64,000 nt of DNA from Eubacteriaceae bacterium (GCA_910574915.1 CAJTCR010000027.1:1-64000), one strand, 5' to 3'; counted from the stretch's first letter, positions 16,063 through 25,905 are shown. The notes: generated by a model from the sequence alone, not told the origin. Translations and numbers: made by a program.

Positions 16063-16740
16063 TCAACCTTTCCTGAATTCCCGATCCAATCGATCTGTCA
16101 TCTTATCTTTCCTGAATCTATCATTTATGGAGCTGCATTCTAAAAAATCTGCTGGCAAAATGCCATCCACAACCAAAGTATTATACCCAACAGGCACGAG
16201 AATGTCAAGGTTTTCACTGATTTCCCACGGTCTTTTATAAATTGGCAGATAAATCGCCTCGTTTTTACTAAATATACTGTTTTCTTGAAAAATACCGCCC
16301 TCCCGCTCAAAATCCAGAACCAGGTTTCCGCGCGCCTTACTGTGCGCAGATTTTGGCATGCACTGCACGATCAGTCCGTTTTCTTCATACATTTCATCGT
16401 TAAATGCCTCATATCTGTCCGGCGTATCCGTTACAACAAGCAGATAATTCAGTTTGTAAGCGATCTCATCCAGCACCGTCCATATATCCTGCTCATCCTG
16501 ATCCCTGTCTTGTCCAGCGTCAATAACGATAAGCTCCAGCTTCTGATAGGCAATTCCCCTTTGTTTGATCAGGTGCTCTATTATTTTGTGCATATACCGG
16601 ATATACGGATTGTAATAAGTAATCGGTGAAAATGCCTGCCTGGCGCCGTCCTTTCCGGTGATCTGCGTCTGTTCGTTCGTTTCACTGTATTTTTTGCTGC
16701 GCCGCTTTTTGAGCCACTTGCGAAATATCTCAAATCCCAA
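16063..16740 (-). CDS. Conserved hypothetical protein in the greA operon
   Basis: A 225-residue protein from a TTG start (an AGGA lies 4 nt before it). The N-terminus is basic (FRKWLKKRRSKK). The body alternates strands and helices (LELIVIDAGQDRD, LNYLLVVTDTPDRYEAF, GLIVQCMP, GNLVLDFEREGG, NLDILVPVGYNTLVVDGI), resembling an alpha/beta Rossmann-type domain without a nucleotide-binding motif. It lies between dus and greA and overlaps the 5' end of the greA open frame. Family and function are unknown to me. Confidence 0.6.
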   Translation of the reverse strand: MGFEIFRKWLKKRRSKKYSETNEQTQITGKDGARQAFSPITYYNPYIRYMHKIIEHLIKQRGIAYQKLELIVIDAGQDRDQDEQDIWTVLDEIAYKLNYLLVVTDTPDRYEAFNDEMYEENGLIVQCMPKSAHSKARGNLVLDFEREGGIFQENSIFSKNEAIYLPIYKRPWEISENLDILVPVGYNTLVVDGILPADFLECSSINDRFRKDKMTDRLDREFRKG

Positions 16741-16802
16741 AACATCCTGTCCGACTTGTCTTTTCCTTCATTATATGCCGCACAGCAAAAAACATTCCAA
16801 AA

Positions 16803-17783
16803 TTATGCCTGTGCGTATTCCTGTGCAAAACGCAGCATTAACTCTTCTAACTGCCCGTAATTTTCTATCGTATTGAGCTCACAGCGCAGCTTGGACGCAT
16901 GTTTATAGCCGCTTGTATACCATGCGGCGTGTTTGCGCATTTCCCGAATGCCTGTAAATTCTCCTTTCCATTCCAACTGCATTTTGGCATGGCGCAGTAC
17001 CATGTGCGCCACTTCCTCTGCGGTCGGTTTATCTGGATATTTCCCTGTTTCAAGCGCTTGCAGGATCTGTGCAAATATCCACGGATTGCCCTGTGCGCCT
17101 CTTGCGATCATAAACCCGTCACAGTTCGTCTGTTCTTTCATTTTCAGCACATCTTCTGCTGTATGCAGGTCTCCGTTTCCAATCACAGGAATGGACACGG
17201 CTTCTTTTACCTGCCGTATAATGTCCCAGTCCGCGCGTCCAGAATAATACTGCTCTCTTGTCCTGCCATGCACTGCGACTGCGGCAGCGCCTGATTCCTG
17301 CGCTACATGTGCCAGCTCTGGCGCATTGATATGCGCGTCGTCAAAGCCTTTGCGGATCTTGACGGTCACCGGCTTTTTGATGGCTTTTGCCATTGCTTCT
17401 ATAATTTTGCCAGCCAGTACCGGTTGTTTCATAAGTGCCGAGCCTTCGCCGTTATTGACGACTTTTGGTACAGGGCATCCCATATTGATATCCAAAATAT
17501 CGAATGGGCGGTCTTCAATTTTTTTTGCCATCTCCGACATAATCACAGGGTCAGCGCCAAAAAACTGCAATGCAACCGGGTGTTCCCTGTCATCGACGGC
17601 AAGCAGCGCTTCGGTATTTTTATTGTGGTAGTAAATACCTTTGGCACTGACCATTTCCATGCATACCATGCCGGCGCCCTGCTGCGCGCAAAGCAGACGA
17701 AATGGCAGGTCTGTTACACCTGCCATTGGACCTAGAATCAAATTGTTCTTTAAAACTGTATTTCCTATTTTTAATTGTACCAT
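16803..17783 (-). CDS. dusB: tRNA-dihydrouridine synthase, DusB/NifR3 family
   Basis: Reduces uridines in the D-loop of tRNA using FMN and NADPH. The 326-residue TIM-barrel protein shows LGPMAGVTDLPFRLL at the N-terminus, DINMGCPVPKVVNNGEGSAL with the catalytic cysteine near residue 100, the RNA/FMN motif AVAVHGRTREQYYSG, GNGDLHTAED and the MIARGAQGNPWIF phosphate-binding loop. The order of motifs is that of DusB. It is part of the birA-to-lysS run, 63 nt from the next gene. Confidence 0.93.
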   Translation of the reverse strand: MVQLKIGNTVLKNNLILGPMAGVTDLPFRLLCAQQGAGMVCMEMVSAKGIYYHNKNTEALLAVDDREHPVALQFFGADPVIMSEMAKKIEDRPFDILDINMGCPVPKVVNNGEGSALMKQPVLAGKIIEAMAKAIKKPVTVKIRKGFDDAHINAPELAHVAQESGAAAVAVHGRTREQYYSGRADWDIIRQVKEAVSIPVIGNGDLHTAEDVLKMKEQTNCDGFMIARGAQGNPWIFAQILQALETGKYPDKPTAEEVAHMVLRHAKMQLEWKGEFTGIREMRKHAAWYTSGYKHASKLRCELNTIENYGQLEELMLRFAQEYAQA

Positions 17784-17840
17784 TCTGTATTCCTTATACC
17801 TTTATTTCTTCCTGCCTGTCAAACAGACGATCCAGCCCTG

Positions 17841-18608
17841 TTACTTCTGCTTCTCATAAATAAGCCGCATTCCATGCAAGGTCAAATTGGGATCATAAAT
17901 ATCAATATATTTTGTCTCAGATGCGATCGTCTTGCCAAGCCCTCCTGTTGCAACGACTTTGACGCCGCTGACAGCAAATTCTTCTTTTATATGCCTGATA
18001 ATATATTCCGTCTGTCCGATCTGTCCGTATACAAGCCCAGCCTGCATACTGCTGATCGTTTCCTGTGCCAGAATACTTTTTGGCTTACAGATCTCTATTT
18101 CTGGTAATTTTGCGGCCTCTTCCCATAATGCCTTTGCAGATGTACGAATCCCGGGCGCAATGACACCCGCCAAAAATGCACCAGACGCGTCTACCAGATC
18201 AAATGTCGTAGCCGTCCCATAGTCAATGACAATGACCGGCCCTCCATACAATCCATAAGCCCCTACTGCATCCACAATACGATCCGCACCGATCTGTCTC
18301 GGATTTTCCGTTGCAATCCGAATCCCGGTCTTTATGCCTGGCGCCACAATAAGCGGAGTGACATGGATATATTTGATAATAGCACTTGTCAGCGAATGCA
18401 TGACATTTGGTACAACCGATGATATGACAACAGCATGAATATCTGCCACATCAATCTGGCTGTGCTGCAAGAGGTTGCGTAATACAATCCCATACTCGTC
18501 TGAAGTACGTGGTATTTTCGTCGTTAACCGAAACGTAGCCTCCAGTTTTTTTCCATCAAATACACCTAACGTAATATTTGAATTTCCTACATCCGTTACT
18601 AATAACAT
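17841..18608 (-). CDS. coaX: Type III pantothenate kinase
   Basis: Phosphorylates pantothenate in the first step of coenzyme A synthesis. The 255-residue protein shows the ASKHA-type phosphate loop [16 protein letters not shown] at residues 4-19, [12 protein letters not shown] near 105, and [13 protein letters not shown] near 127 with the catalytic aspartate. [10 protein letters not shown] lies near the C-terminus. Length is typical of CoaX. Its start overlaps the previous gene by 10 nt, so the two are co-translated. Confidence 0.95.
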   Translation of the reverse strand: MLLVTDVGNSNITLGVFDGKKLEATFRLTTKIPRTSDEYGIVLRNLLQHSQIDVADIHAVVISSVVPNVMHSLTSAIIKYIHVTPLIVAPGIKTGIRIATENPRQIGADRIVDAVGAYGLYGGPVIVIDYGTATTFDLVDASGAFLAGVIAPGIRTSAKALWEEAAKLPEIEICKPKSILAQETISSMQAGLVYGQIGQTEYIIRHIKEEFAVSGVKVVATGGLGKTIASETKYIDIYDPNLTLHGMRLIYEKQK

Positions 18609-18949
18609 CCCTGGTCCTCCTCAAGCTCCGCTCCCAGAAAAAATACTTTATAAAACATTTCCAATGCTTCTAATAGATCCTTCTTCGTCTGCTGAAGCTG
18701 CTTTACCTTTAATACGCTTCCTATTTCGTCATACATAAAATCATTCTCTTCACATTCCGTGCGAAACGTCAGGCTTCCTTCTGCGTCAAATACAAGCTGC
18801 AAAGTACCGCCCACATCTTCTGTATACAATACGCACAGAATTTTCAGTTCATCCTTTACCTGCGCGGGCAGATGCTCAAAATCGCTGTTTAGATAAAATT
18901 TTCTTGTGTACGCACTGGAACCGCATAATACAACTTCGTCCTGATACAT
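18599..18949 (-). CDS. DUF6145-like conserved protein
   Basis: A 116-residue acidic protein with AAGGAGT before the ATG. Conserved-looking blocks are [22 protein letters not shown] and [15 protein letters not shown]. It resembles the Lachnospiraceae family DUF6145, which I recall next to birA and coaX; the match is from memory. No catalytic motif is visible. It sits 9 nt after birA and overlaps coaX, so it belongs to the same transcript. Confidence 0.65.
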   Translation of the reverse strand: MYQDEVVLCGSSAYTRKFYLNSDFEHLPAQVKDELKILCVLYTEDVGGTLQLVFDAEGSLTFRTECEENDFMYDEIGSVLKVKQLQQTKKDLLEALEMFYKVFFLGAELEEDQGCY

Positions 18950-18958
18950 GTTTACTCC

Positions 18959-19936
18959 TTACACATAACCGTATAACCCGCGCACAGATACCTCTCCTGA
19001 CGAAACCAGCCTCCTGCACTCCCAGGTATCTACCAGAAGCTCCCCTCTGGTTGTAATCCCGCGTGCCGTACCCTCATACGTATCCTTTGGGTCTAACACC
19101 TTCACAGGCTGATTCCGGTTTACCATATAAGCATCATACTGCTTTGCCATCGCAGACAGGTCTTCTGTCCGCAAAAACACATCAAAATATGCCTCAAAAT
19201 ACTCACAGATCCGCTCTATCAGCGCGGCTCTGTTAATTTTAACGCCAAGCTCCAAAAAAATCGATGTCGCAGTATTTTGAAGCTCCTCTGGAAATTCTTC
19301 CATATGCACATTGATCCCGATGCCGACCACTATATGATTAACATAATCTGCCTGTGCGCTCATTTCTGTCAATATTCCGCTGACTTTTTTCCGGTTTATG
19401 ATAATATCATTTGGCCATTTAATGCCTACTTTCAGCCCGGTCTCATCTTCTATACCTCTTGCGACTGCCATCGCTGCAATCAGCGTAAGCATGGAGGCAT
19501 TGTTCGGATCAATTTTTGGCCTGAGCAGGAATGTCATGGCAATACCAGCCCCCTCTTCTGTTTCCCATATCCTTCCTCTGCGCCCGCGGCCATTGATCTG
19601 GTGATCTGTAACAACGATCGTACCATGTGGTGCTCCCTGTTCTGCAAGCTGCATCGCTTTTGTATTTGTTGACTCCGAAACCGGTTCGTAATAGATTTTG
19701 TCTCCAAGCCACTTTGTTTTACGTATACTTCTTAATTCATTCTCACTCAGGATGTCCGGGATAGATACAATGTGGTATCCCCGGTTTTGTACTGCTTCAA
19801 TTTCATATCCTGACTGTTTAAGCTGGTTGATTGCCTTCCAGATCGCTGTGCGTGAAACTCCAAACTGACCGCACAGGTCTTGTCCAGACACATAGCCATC
19901 TGATGCTCTAAGTGCCGCCAATATTTTTGCTTTCAT
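18959..19936 (-). CDS. birA: Bifunctional biotin-protein ligase / biotin repressor
   Basis: Attaches biotin to acyl carboxylases and, with its N-terminal winged helix, represses biotin genes. Residues 1-60 form the helix-turn-helix (VSGQDLCGQFGVSRTAIWKAI). The ligase domain follows with STNTKAMQL, the biotinyl-AMP loop NGRGRRGRIWE, KWPNDIIINRKKVSGIL and VVGIGINV. The C-terminal SH3-like domain is present to residue 325. It heads the run birA, DUF6145-like, coaX, dus, unknown, greA, lysS. Confidence 0.95.
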   Translation of the reverse strand: MKAKILAALRASDGYVSGQDLCGQFGVSRTAIWKAINQLKQSGYEIEAVQNRGYHIVSIPDILSENELRSIRKTKWLGDKIYYEPVSESTNTKAMQLAEQGAPHGTIVVTDHQINGRGRRGRIWETEEGAGIAMTFLLRPKIDPNNASMLTLIAAMAVARGIEDETGLKVGIKWPNDIIINRKKVSGILTEMSAQADYVNHIVVGIGINVHMEEFPEELQNTATSIFLELGVKINRAALIERICEYFEAYFDVFLRTEDLSAMAKQYDAYMVNRNQPVKVLDPKDTYEGTARGITTRGELLVDTWECRRLVSSGEVSVRGLYGYV

Positions 19937-20044
19937 ATCGCTCTACCCCATTTCTATGAGGGGTCGCATATTCAAAATATCGCCGCTGTATCTGATATCA
20001 CAGAATACACGGTCCCCAAAAGCAGTTACATCCTGCGGTGCTCT

Positions 20045-21034
20045 TCAACGTGGCATCGTTGCATACATAATTGCCTTAATGCTGTGCATACGGTTTTCCG
20101 CTTCATCAAATACAACGGACTGTGCACTTTCAAATACCGCATCTGTAACTTCTAACTCTTGTAATCCGAATTTCTCATATACCTTCTGGCCTATCGTTGT
20201 TTTCAAATCATGGAAAGCAGGCAGGCAATGCATGAAAATCGCGCTGTCTTTTGCTCTTTCCATAATATCCTCATTTACCTGGTATCGTCTCAGCTCATGA
20301 ATTCTTTCTTCCCACACCTCCTCAGGCTCTCCCATAGATACCCATACATCTGTATATATAACGTCTGCGTTTGCAGCCGCTTCTTTTTCATCTTCTGTAA
20401 ATACAAGCTTTGCACCTGTCTGGGCTGCCAGGTCTTTGCAAATACCCGTCAGCTTTTCATCCGGGAAATATTTTTTATTTGTACATGCCGTAAAGTCCAT
20501 ACCGAGCTTTGCGCAAGCCACCATAAGAGAATTTCCCATATTGTATCTGGCATCTCCCATATATACGAGCTTCACCCCTTTTAATCTGCCCAGATGCTCT
20601 TTGACCGTAAGCAGGTCGGCAATCATCTGCGTCGGATGAAATTCATTTGTCAGCCCGTTCCATACCGGGACTCCTGCATACTTTGCTAGTTCTTCTACAA
20701 TTTCCTGGCCATAGCCTCTGTACTCGATGCCATCATACATTCTGCCCAACACTCTCGCTGTATCAGCGATACTTTCTTTTTTTCCTATCTGTGACCCAGT
20801 CGGGTCCAGATATGTAACATGCATACCAAGGTCATGTGCCGCCACCTCAAAAGAGCAGCGCGTCCTTGTGCTTGTTTTTTCAAAAATCAATGCAATGTTT
20901 TTACCAGACAGCTCTTGATGTGCAATCCCTTTCTTCTTCTTTTCCTTAAGCTGCGCCGAAAGGTCAACCAGATACAGGATCTCTTCCGGCGTAAAATCAA
21001 GCAGCTTTAGGAAATGTCTGCCTTGTAAGTTCAT
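20045..21034 (-). CDS. argF: Ornithine carbamoyltransferase
   Basis: Makes citrulline from ornithine and carbamoyl phosphate in arginine synthesis. The protein (about 329 residues from ATG 21034; a second ATG lies 6 nt upstream and both follow AGGTGGGA) shows the carbamoyl-phosphate loop [24 protein letters not shown] and the ornithine-binding [10 protein letters not shown]. No other arg gene is beside it, so it is a stand-alone biosynthetic or catabolic (arginine deiminase-type) copy; the sequence does not separate these. Confidence 0.95.
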   Translation of the reverse strand: MNLQGRHFLKLLDFTPEEILYLVDLSAQLKEKKKKGIAHQELSGKNIALIFEKTSTRTRCSFEVAAHDLGMHVTYLDPTGSQIGKKESIADTARVLGRMYDGIEYRGYGQEIVEELAKYAGVPVWNGLTNEFHPTQMIADLLTVKEHLGRLKGVKLVYMGDARYNMGNSLMVACAKLGMDFTACTNKKYFPDEKLTGICKDLAAQTGAKLVFTEDEKEAAANADVIYTDVWVSMGEPEEVWEERIHELRRYQVNEDIMERAKDSAIFMHCLPAFHDLKTTIGQKVYEKFGLQELEVTDAVFESAQSVVFDEAENRMHSIKAIMYATMPR

Positions 21035-21157
21035 TTTCATTCCCACCTTTCTTTCATAGATCATTCATTTATGTTCATCTGCATGGAAAAATCGAAAAAA
21101 GCCTTTGTCCGCGCAGATAAAAATCATTCGTCCCCAAATATTGAGTAAACGGGGAAA

Positions 21158-21186
21158 GGCAGGAATAGGACTCTCCTACTCCTGCC
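21158..21186 (-). terminator. Hairpin downstream of the SPFH gene
   Basis: 13-bp imperfect stem GGCAGGAATAGGA / TCCTACTCCTGCC around CTC, followed on the minus strand by TTTCCCCGTTT. Probably ends the SPFH transcript, though the T-run is interrupted. Confidence 0.55.
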
Positions 21187-21200
21187 ACCATTGAAATCAG

Positions 21201-22145
21201 TCATCTGTTTGTAACTTCATTTTTCTCTGTCCCAACTTCAATAATGGATTTTGCTAAACCAGCTACTCCCTGGATCTCTGATGGAATAATAATCTTTGTC
21301 GCCTTTCCATCCGCAGCTTTTGCAAATGCTTCCAGGCTCTTAAGCTGCAGCACAGCCGCGTCTGGAGCTGCCTCCTTTAAGAAACGCAAACCGTCTGCAT
21401 TTGCCTGCTGAATTTTAAGAATCGCCTCAGCCTGGCCCTCTGCCTCTCGGACAGTAGCCTCCTTATGCGCTTCTGCGCGAAGGATCGCTGCCTGCTTTTC
21501 TGCCTCTGCATCTAAGATCGCAGATTCCTTTTTGCCTTCTGCAACAAGTATCGTAGATTTCTTTTCACCTTCTGCTTTCAAAATTGCTTCACGCCGTTCG
21601 CGTTCTGCTTTCATCTGCTTTTCCATCGCATCCTGGATTGCCTGCGGCGGAATAATATTTTTCAGCTCTACACGATTGACTTTGATTCCCCAGGGATCTG
21701 TTGCCACATCCAGTGAGGCACGCATCTTTGTATTGATCGTCTCCCTGGACGTCAATGTCTCATCCAGCTCCAGATCACCGATAATATTACGCAAAGTCGT
21801 TGCTGTAAGATTTTCTATCGCCATAATTGGATTTTCCACACCGTATGCAAACAGCTTTGGATCAGTAATCTGAAAATATACAACCGTATCGATCTGCATG
21901 GTCACATTATCCTTTGTAATCACAGGCTGCGGCGGAAAATCAACCACTTGTTCCTTAAGCAGTACCCGCTTTGCCACCCTGTCAATAAACGGTGCTTTCA
22001 CATGGATGCCAACGCCCCATGTTACAAGATAGCCGCCCAGCCTTTCAATTACTGCTGCATGTGCCTGCGGCACTATTTTAATACATGAAACCGCGATCAA
22101 TAGTATCAATACTACAAGAACCGCTGCAACTATGAACATTTCCAT
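21201..22145 (-). CDS. SPFH/band-7 (stomatin-like, QmcA-type) membrane protein
   Basis: A 314-residue protein from ATG 22145, seven nt after GGAGG. Residues 3-22 are one membrane span (FIVAAVLVVLILLIAVSC). The SPFH domain follows (VPQAHAAVIERLGGYL, GVGIHVKAPFID, TTLRNIIGDLELDETLTSRE). A long helical region (residues ~175-250) is built of repeated A-E-G/A-x-K-E units such as LVAEGKKESAILDAEAEKQ and is typical of stomatins. These proteins form membrane microdomain scaffolds. No NfeD protease partner gene is adjacent. Confidence 0.9.
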   Translation of the reverse strand: MEMFIVAAVLVVLILLIAVSCIKIVPQAHAAVIERLGGYLVTWGVGIHVKAPFIDRVAKRVLLKEQVVDFPPQPVITKDNVTMQIDTVVYFQITDPKLFAYGVENPIMAIENLTATTLRNIIGDLELDETLTSRETINTKMRASLDVATDPWGIKVNRVELKNIIPPQAIQDAMEKQMKAERERREAILKAEGEKKSTILVAEGKKESAILDAEAEKQAAILRAEAHKEATVREAEGQAEAILKIQQANADGLRFLKEAAPDAAVLQLKSLEAFAKAADGKATKIIIPSEIQGVAGLAKSIIEVGTEKNEVTNR

Positions 22146-22246
22146 ATGCATACCTCCATCATTCAATCTGTTTGAATTTTCTTTCATCATACTATAATTA
22201 AACACGATTTACAACCGTGAAATATGCTAAACCTTTGAATATTCGC

Positions 22247-22285
22247 AAAAAAAGACCGCTGCAATCCGATACAGCGGTCTTTTTT
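22247..22285. terminator. Strong Rho-independent terminator
   Basis: AAAAAAAGACCGCTG / CAGCGGTCTTTTTT (22247-22261 with 22272-22285), just beyond the wall-hydrolase stop at 22297. Confidence 0.92.
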
Positions 22286-22296
22286 GACTCTATTTC

Positions 22297-23637
22297 TTAA
22301 TAAAATACATGATTTCCGATTACAAGACCGGCAGCTCCGTTTACACGGTGGAAAAACTTCGCACCACCAGTGTTATCACTTCCTGCCAAAGCAGCCTGCG
22401 CCGCAGAAGTACAATGTCTATAATTTCCATTCGATAAAGCCCTTGCCAGTGCACCGTTTGCTACCGGTGAAAACTGTCCGCTCTGATAGACAACACCTGA
22501 AATACTGTTTGGGAAAGAAGAACTCTTTACACGATTTAATACAACTGCCCCTACTGCTACCTGCCCTGCATAGCTTTCTCCGCCTGCTTCGCAAAAGATA
22601 ATCGCAGAAAGCAGTGTCAGGTCATTTGAAGACACCGAAGAGGAACTCGATGCAGGCGTGCTTGCAGAAGAAGATACGCTGCGCAGCGATGCCTGCTCTG
22701 CTTTTTGCTGTGCCGCAATCATTGCCTGCTCTTCCTCAATGGAAATTGCCTCGCCGACGCCAAGCCCTACTTTTACATAATCTTCTGACACATAGCCTTT
22801 CAAATCATTCAGTTTAACTACAACCCATCCGTCTTTTTGCTTTGCATTTTTATTTACAACCAGCTTATCGCCTTTAAAAGCTGCTTCCAAAGCTACTGCA
22901 TTTTCATTTGCTTTCTGGCGGATGCGCAGTCCGTCAGCCTGGACAGTCGCATAGGTCTTACAAATTTTTTTCGCGTATTTATACGCTTTTGCCCCATAGA
23001 CACAATATTCATTTTTCACATAGCCTGTCACAGAACCAGATTTGATCTTTGTCCATGCCTTGCCTTTTTTTACGACTTTCGCCGCGTCACCTCTGCGAAG
23101 CTTGCCTACTACGGCAGAATCCTCGCTGGAAGCTTCCCGTATATTTAAACTGTCATCAACTTTTGCCATCAGCTTATTGTTCCATTTTTTCGCTGCATCT
23201 GCCTGTTGATTATCCTGTTTTTCTTTCTTTTTCTTAGAAGTCTTTTTTTCCGTTTTTGTTTTTTTGTCCGACTCTGTTTTTTTGTCCGACTCTGTTTCTT
23301 TGTTTTCTAAATTACTGCCGTCAGCAGATGTCTCTGGATCTGTCCACACATTTAATTCCGGTTCCTGTTTTTGCGTCCAGTCATTCAGATCCGGTACAGG
23401 CACCACAGACGATACCATGTCAACATCATGCTTTTCCACAGACACTTCCTGTTCAAGCGCATCCTCGGCATCCAGCCGTGCAAATGCTGTTCTGGCAAGT
23501 TCTGTGCCATATTCTGTGATCTGGATAGTTTCTTCGGTCTGCATTATCTGTGGTTGGGAAAAGGCAACTGTGCATACAAGTACTCCTGTCGCTCCCGCAA
23601 CCGCCATTCCTTGCACCAGCCTTCTATTTCCTCGCAT
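22297..23637 (-). CDS. Secreted SH3b-SleB-type cell wall hydrolase
   Basis: A 446-residue exported protein. Residues 1-30 are a signal peptide (basic start, VAGATGVLVCTVAFS). Residues ~105-155 are a lysine/aspartate/serine-rich linker. Two bacterial SH3 domains follow (about 158-215 and 222-285, each with L-x-I-R and a GY-V-x-E/D-Y end). Residues ~340-446 are the SleB catalytic domain (Hydrolase_2): LLSAIIFCEAGGESYAGQVAVGAVVLNRV with the catalytic glutamate in CEAGGES. It cleaves peptidoglycan glycan strands as a lytic transglycosylase. SleB itself is a germination enzyme; SH3-bearing versions such as this may act in growth or sporulation. A GGAGG site precedes the ATG. Confidence 0.88.
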   Translation of the reverse strand: MRGNRRLVQGMAVAGATGVLVCTVAFSQPQIMQTEETIQITEYGTELARTAFARLDAEDALEQEVSVEKHDVDMVSSVVPVPDLNDWTQKQEPELNVWTDPETSADGSNLENKETESDKKTESDKKTKTEKKTSKKKKEKQDNQQADAAKKWNNKLMAKVDDSLNIREASSEDSAVVGKLRRGDAAKVVKKGKAWTKIKSGSVTGYVKNEYCVYGAKAYKYAKKICKTYATVQADGLRIRQKANENAVALEAAFKGDKLVVNKNAKQKDGWVVVKLNDLKGYVSEDYVKVGLGVGEAISIEEEQAMIAAQQKAEQASLRSVSSSASTPASSSSSVSSNDLTLLSAIIFCEAGGESYAGQVAVGAVVLNRVKSSSFPNSISGVVYQSGQFSPVANGALARALSNGNYRHCTSAAQAALAGSDNTGGAKFFHRVNGAAGLVIGNHVFY

Positions 23638-23723
23638 AATAATAAACCTCCGTTTTTTCCATGCATAAAACTTTATTTCTTAATTACGTTTTTATGCTAT
23701 TTTATTCATTCTTTATTACATTT

Positions 23724-23740
23724 GTTACAACTTTGTTACG
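23724..23740 (-). promoter_or_regulatory. Candidate WalR box in the wall-hydrolase leader
   Basis: On the minus strand CGTAAC-AAAGT-TGTAAC matches the WalR (YycF) consensus TGTWAH-N5-TGTWAH with one mismatch, just downstream of the -10 element. Wall hydrolase genes are typical WalR targets in Firmicutes. Confidence 0.35.
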
Positions 23741-23745
23741 ATTGC

Positions 23746-23774
23746 ATTCTAGCACTTTGTAATCGATTTGTCAA
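23746..23774 (-). promoter_or_regulatory. Sigma-A type promoter of the wall hydrolase gene
   Basis: TTGACA (23774-23769) and TAGAAT (23751-23746) with a 17-bp spacer, about 110 bp upstream of the ATG. The remaining AT-rich part of 23638-23892 shows nothing else. Confidence 0.75.
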
Positions 23775-23892
23775 ATTTTTTTTGAGATTTTTTTCAAATT
23801 ATTTTTCCCTAACAGCCAAAACCCTTGTAAAATAAGCATATTCCAAAAAAATATTTTCAACAAATATTTTACAATACTGTAATAAAAACAGC

Positions 23893-23928
23893 AAAAAAGG
23901 ATTGGCAAACTACTGCCAATCCTTTTTT
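23893..23928. terminator. Strong terminator downstream of pgi
   Basis: AAAAAAGGATTGGCA / TGCCAATCCTTTTTT, 15-bp stem with a 6-nt loop, 39 nt beyond the pgi stop. Confidence 0.92.
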
Positions 23929-23966
23929 GTAAAAAAACTGATATCATATTTTTGTAAAATTTTCCC

Positions 23967-25313
23967 TTATAATCTCTTAAGCAGCGCTTCTTTTTCTGCT
24001 TCGTATCCTGGTTTGCCTAAAAGTGCAAACATATTCTTCTTGTAGCTCTCTACTCCTGGCTGGTTAAATGGATTTACCCCAAGCAAATATCCGCTCACAC
24101 CACAGGCAAACTCGAAGAAATACAGTAACTCGCCCAGATAAAACTCGTTCTGCTCTGGAATGCATACCATCAGGTTCGGTACATTGCCGTCGGTATGTGC
24201 CAAAATCGTGCCGTTCATCGCACTCTTATTGACAAAATCTATATCTTTTCCTGCAAGATAGTTCAAGCCGTCAAGATCTACCGGTTCTTCCTTAAGCTCC
24301 ACACGGCACCGGGACTGTTCTACATTTAATACGGTCTCATACATAATTCTGGAACCGTCCTGAATAAACTGTCCCATAGAATGCAGATCCGTTGTCAGAT
24401 CCACAGAAGCCGGGAAAATACCTTTCTGGTCTTTGCCTTCAGACTCGCCGTATAACTGTTTCCACCATTCAGACACATAATGAAGGCTTGGCTCATAATT
24501 TGCCAATACTTCCACAGATTTTCCTTTTCTGTGCAAAATATTACGAATTGCCGCATACTGTAACGCTGCATTCTCTTCAAAGCTGCTTTCAAGCGCAAGC
24601 TTTCTGCCTTCTGCCGCGCCTTCCATAAGCTTCAAGATATCTGCGCCGCTGACTGCGATTGGAAGCAGGCCCACCGCCGTTAATACCGAGAAGCGTCCGC
24701 CTACATCATCCGGCACTACAAATGTCTCATATCCTTCTTCATCAGACAGGCTCTTTAACGCCCCGCGTGCTTTGTCCGTCGTTGCATAGATTCTCTTTGC
24801 GGCTTCTTCTTTGCCATATTTTTTCTCCAGCATTTCTTTAAAAATACGGAATGCAATGGCAGGCTCTGTCGTTGTTCCTGATTTTGAAATTACATTGACG
24901 GAAAAGTCCCTGTCACCGATCACATCAATTAAGCCCTGTACATAAGTACCGCTGATACTGTTTCCTACATAATAGATTTCCGGCGCCTTGCGCATTTCTT
25001 TTGGAATATTGTTATAAAATCCATGTCTTAAAAATTCAATCGCCGCTCTTGCTCCCAGATAAGAACCGCCGATGCCGATTACTACAAGTACTTCCGAATC
25101 CGACTGGATCTTTTCAGCGGCTTTTTGAATCCTTGCGAACTCTTCCTTATCATAGTCTACCGGAAGATCAATCCATCCAAGGAAATCGTTGCCTGCTCCG
25201 GTCTTCGATACAAGAAGCTCCTTTGCATCGTTTGTCAGCTTTGCCATGTAGCCAACCTCTTCTTCGCTGATAAATCCTGCCGCTTTTGAGTAATCAAATG
25301 TAATTTTGCTCAT
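23967..25313 (-). CDS. pgi: Glucose-6-phosphate isomerase
   Basis: Interconverts glucose 6-phosphate and fructose 6-phosphate. The 448-residue protein is of the shorter Firmicute type. It shows [34 protein letters not shown], the PGI signature [17 protein letters not shown], and near the C-terminus [15 protein letters not shown] with the catalytic lysine region. AGGAGAGG precedes the ATG. Monocistronic, with its own promoter and terminator. Confidence 0.97.
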   Translation of the reverse strand: MSKITFDYSKAAGFISEEEVGYMAKLTNDAKELLVSKTGAGNDFLGWIDLPVDYDKEEFARIQKAAEKIQSDSEVLVVIGIGGSYLGARAAIEFLRHGFYNNIPKEMRKAPEIYYVGNSISGTYVQGLIDVIGDRDFSVNVISKSGTTTEPAIAFRIFKEMLEKKYGKEEAAKRIYATTDKARGALKSLSDEEGYETFVVPDDVGGRFSVLTAVGLLPIAVSGADILKLMEGAAEGRKLALESSFEENAALQYAAIRNILHRKGKSVEVLANYEPSLHYVSEWWKQLYGESEGKDQKGIFPASVDLTTDLHSMGQFIQDGSRIMYETVLNVEQSRCRVELKEEPVDLDGLNYLAGKDIDFVNKSAMNGTILAHTDGNVPNLMVCIPEQNEFYLGELLYFFEFACGVSGYLLGVNPFNQPGVESYKKNMFALLGKPGYEAEKEALLKRL

Positions 25314-25385
25314 TTCAACCTCTCCTTATTATATTGTTGTATACAGTATTACACTTTTACTGCTTTTCTATCATAACTGTTATCT

Positions 25386-25414
25386 ATTCTAACAAAATTC
25401 AGAAAAATCTGCAA
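25386..25414 (-). promoter_or_regulatory. Candidate sigma-A promoter of pgi
   Basis: TTGCAG (25414-25409) and TAGAAT (25391-25386) with a 17-bp spacer, about 75 bp upstream of the pgi ATG. Confidence 0.6.
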
Positions 25415-25452
25415 GCAATTCTGCCATTTTTTAACAATAATCGTTTTTACTT

Positions 25453-25515
25453 AGAATCCAGCACCCTCAAAAGGCAGGCGCCCAATCGTAAAGGACAGAC
25501 CCTGTGCTGGATTCT
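25453..25515. other. Unexplained 63-nt hairpin element
   Basis: A perfect 12-bp inverted repeat, AGAATCCAGCAC (25453-25464) and GTGCTGGATTCT (25504-25515), encloses 39 nt rich in G+C. It has no T-run, so it is not a usual terminator. It lies between the gene at 25546 and the pgi promoter. It may be a small mobile repeat or a structured leader. Confidence 0.5.
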
Positions 25516-25545
25516 CTTATGTATCTGCGGTTTTTACTTTTGTAC

Positions 25546-25905
25546 TTAATCAAAAATTTCCTGGAGCACCGTATCTAACAGCTCTTCATTCCTTCTTTGC
25601 TTTTTCTGTGCCAGTACGGTACGCATATTTTCTTCCTGCCGGCTTTGCAGCATATTTGCCGCGGACAGCTCCGCTTCGTCTTCCGGGTCGTCCGCTGCCT
25701 GTGCTGGTTCCGGTTCTTCATACGTATCTTCGCTAAGCACCACACTCAGGTATCGTTGCAGCCACTTTCCAGCTCTGTGCAGCCGCTTGTTGATCCGGCG
25801 GGTTTGTCCAATATGTACAAGCTCTAAAAACACCGCTGCAAACATCAGCCCAGCCGTGATCAGTTGTATGTGTGACACTGCAAATGTCAATATCTCATCT
25901 AACAT
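25546..25905 (-). CDS. Small membrane-anchored acidic/helical protein
   Basis: A 119-residue protein with AAGGAAG before the ATG. Residues ~14-33 form one membrane span (IQLITAGLMFAAVFLELVHI), followed by a basic stretch (TRRINKRLHRAGKWLQRYL). Then come an acidic disordered region (YEEPEPAQAADDPEDEAE) and a C-terminal charged helix (LAQKKQRRNEELLDTVLQEIF). This suggests a cytoplasmic adaptor tethered to the membrane. No family recognised. Confidence 0.6.
   Translation of the reverse strand: MLDEILTFAVSHIQLITAGLMFAAVFLELVHIGQTRRINKRLHRAGKWLQRYLSVVLSEDTYEEPEPAQAADDPEDEAELSAANMLQSRQEENMRTVLAQKKQRRNEELLDTVLQEIFD

Noticed and set aside
20977-21201. Search for an ARG-box or leader upstream of argF
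   Set aside because: No convincing operator palindrome or attenuator; only the terminator-like hairpin of the SPFH gene was seen.
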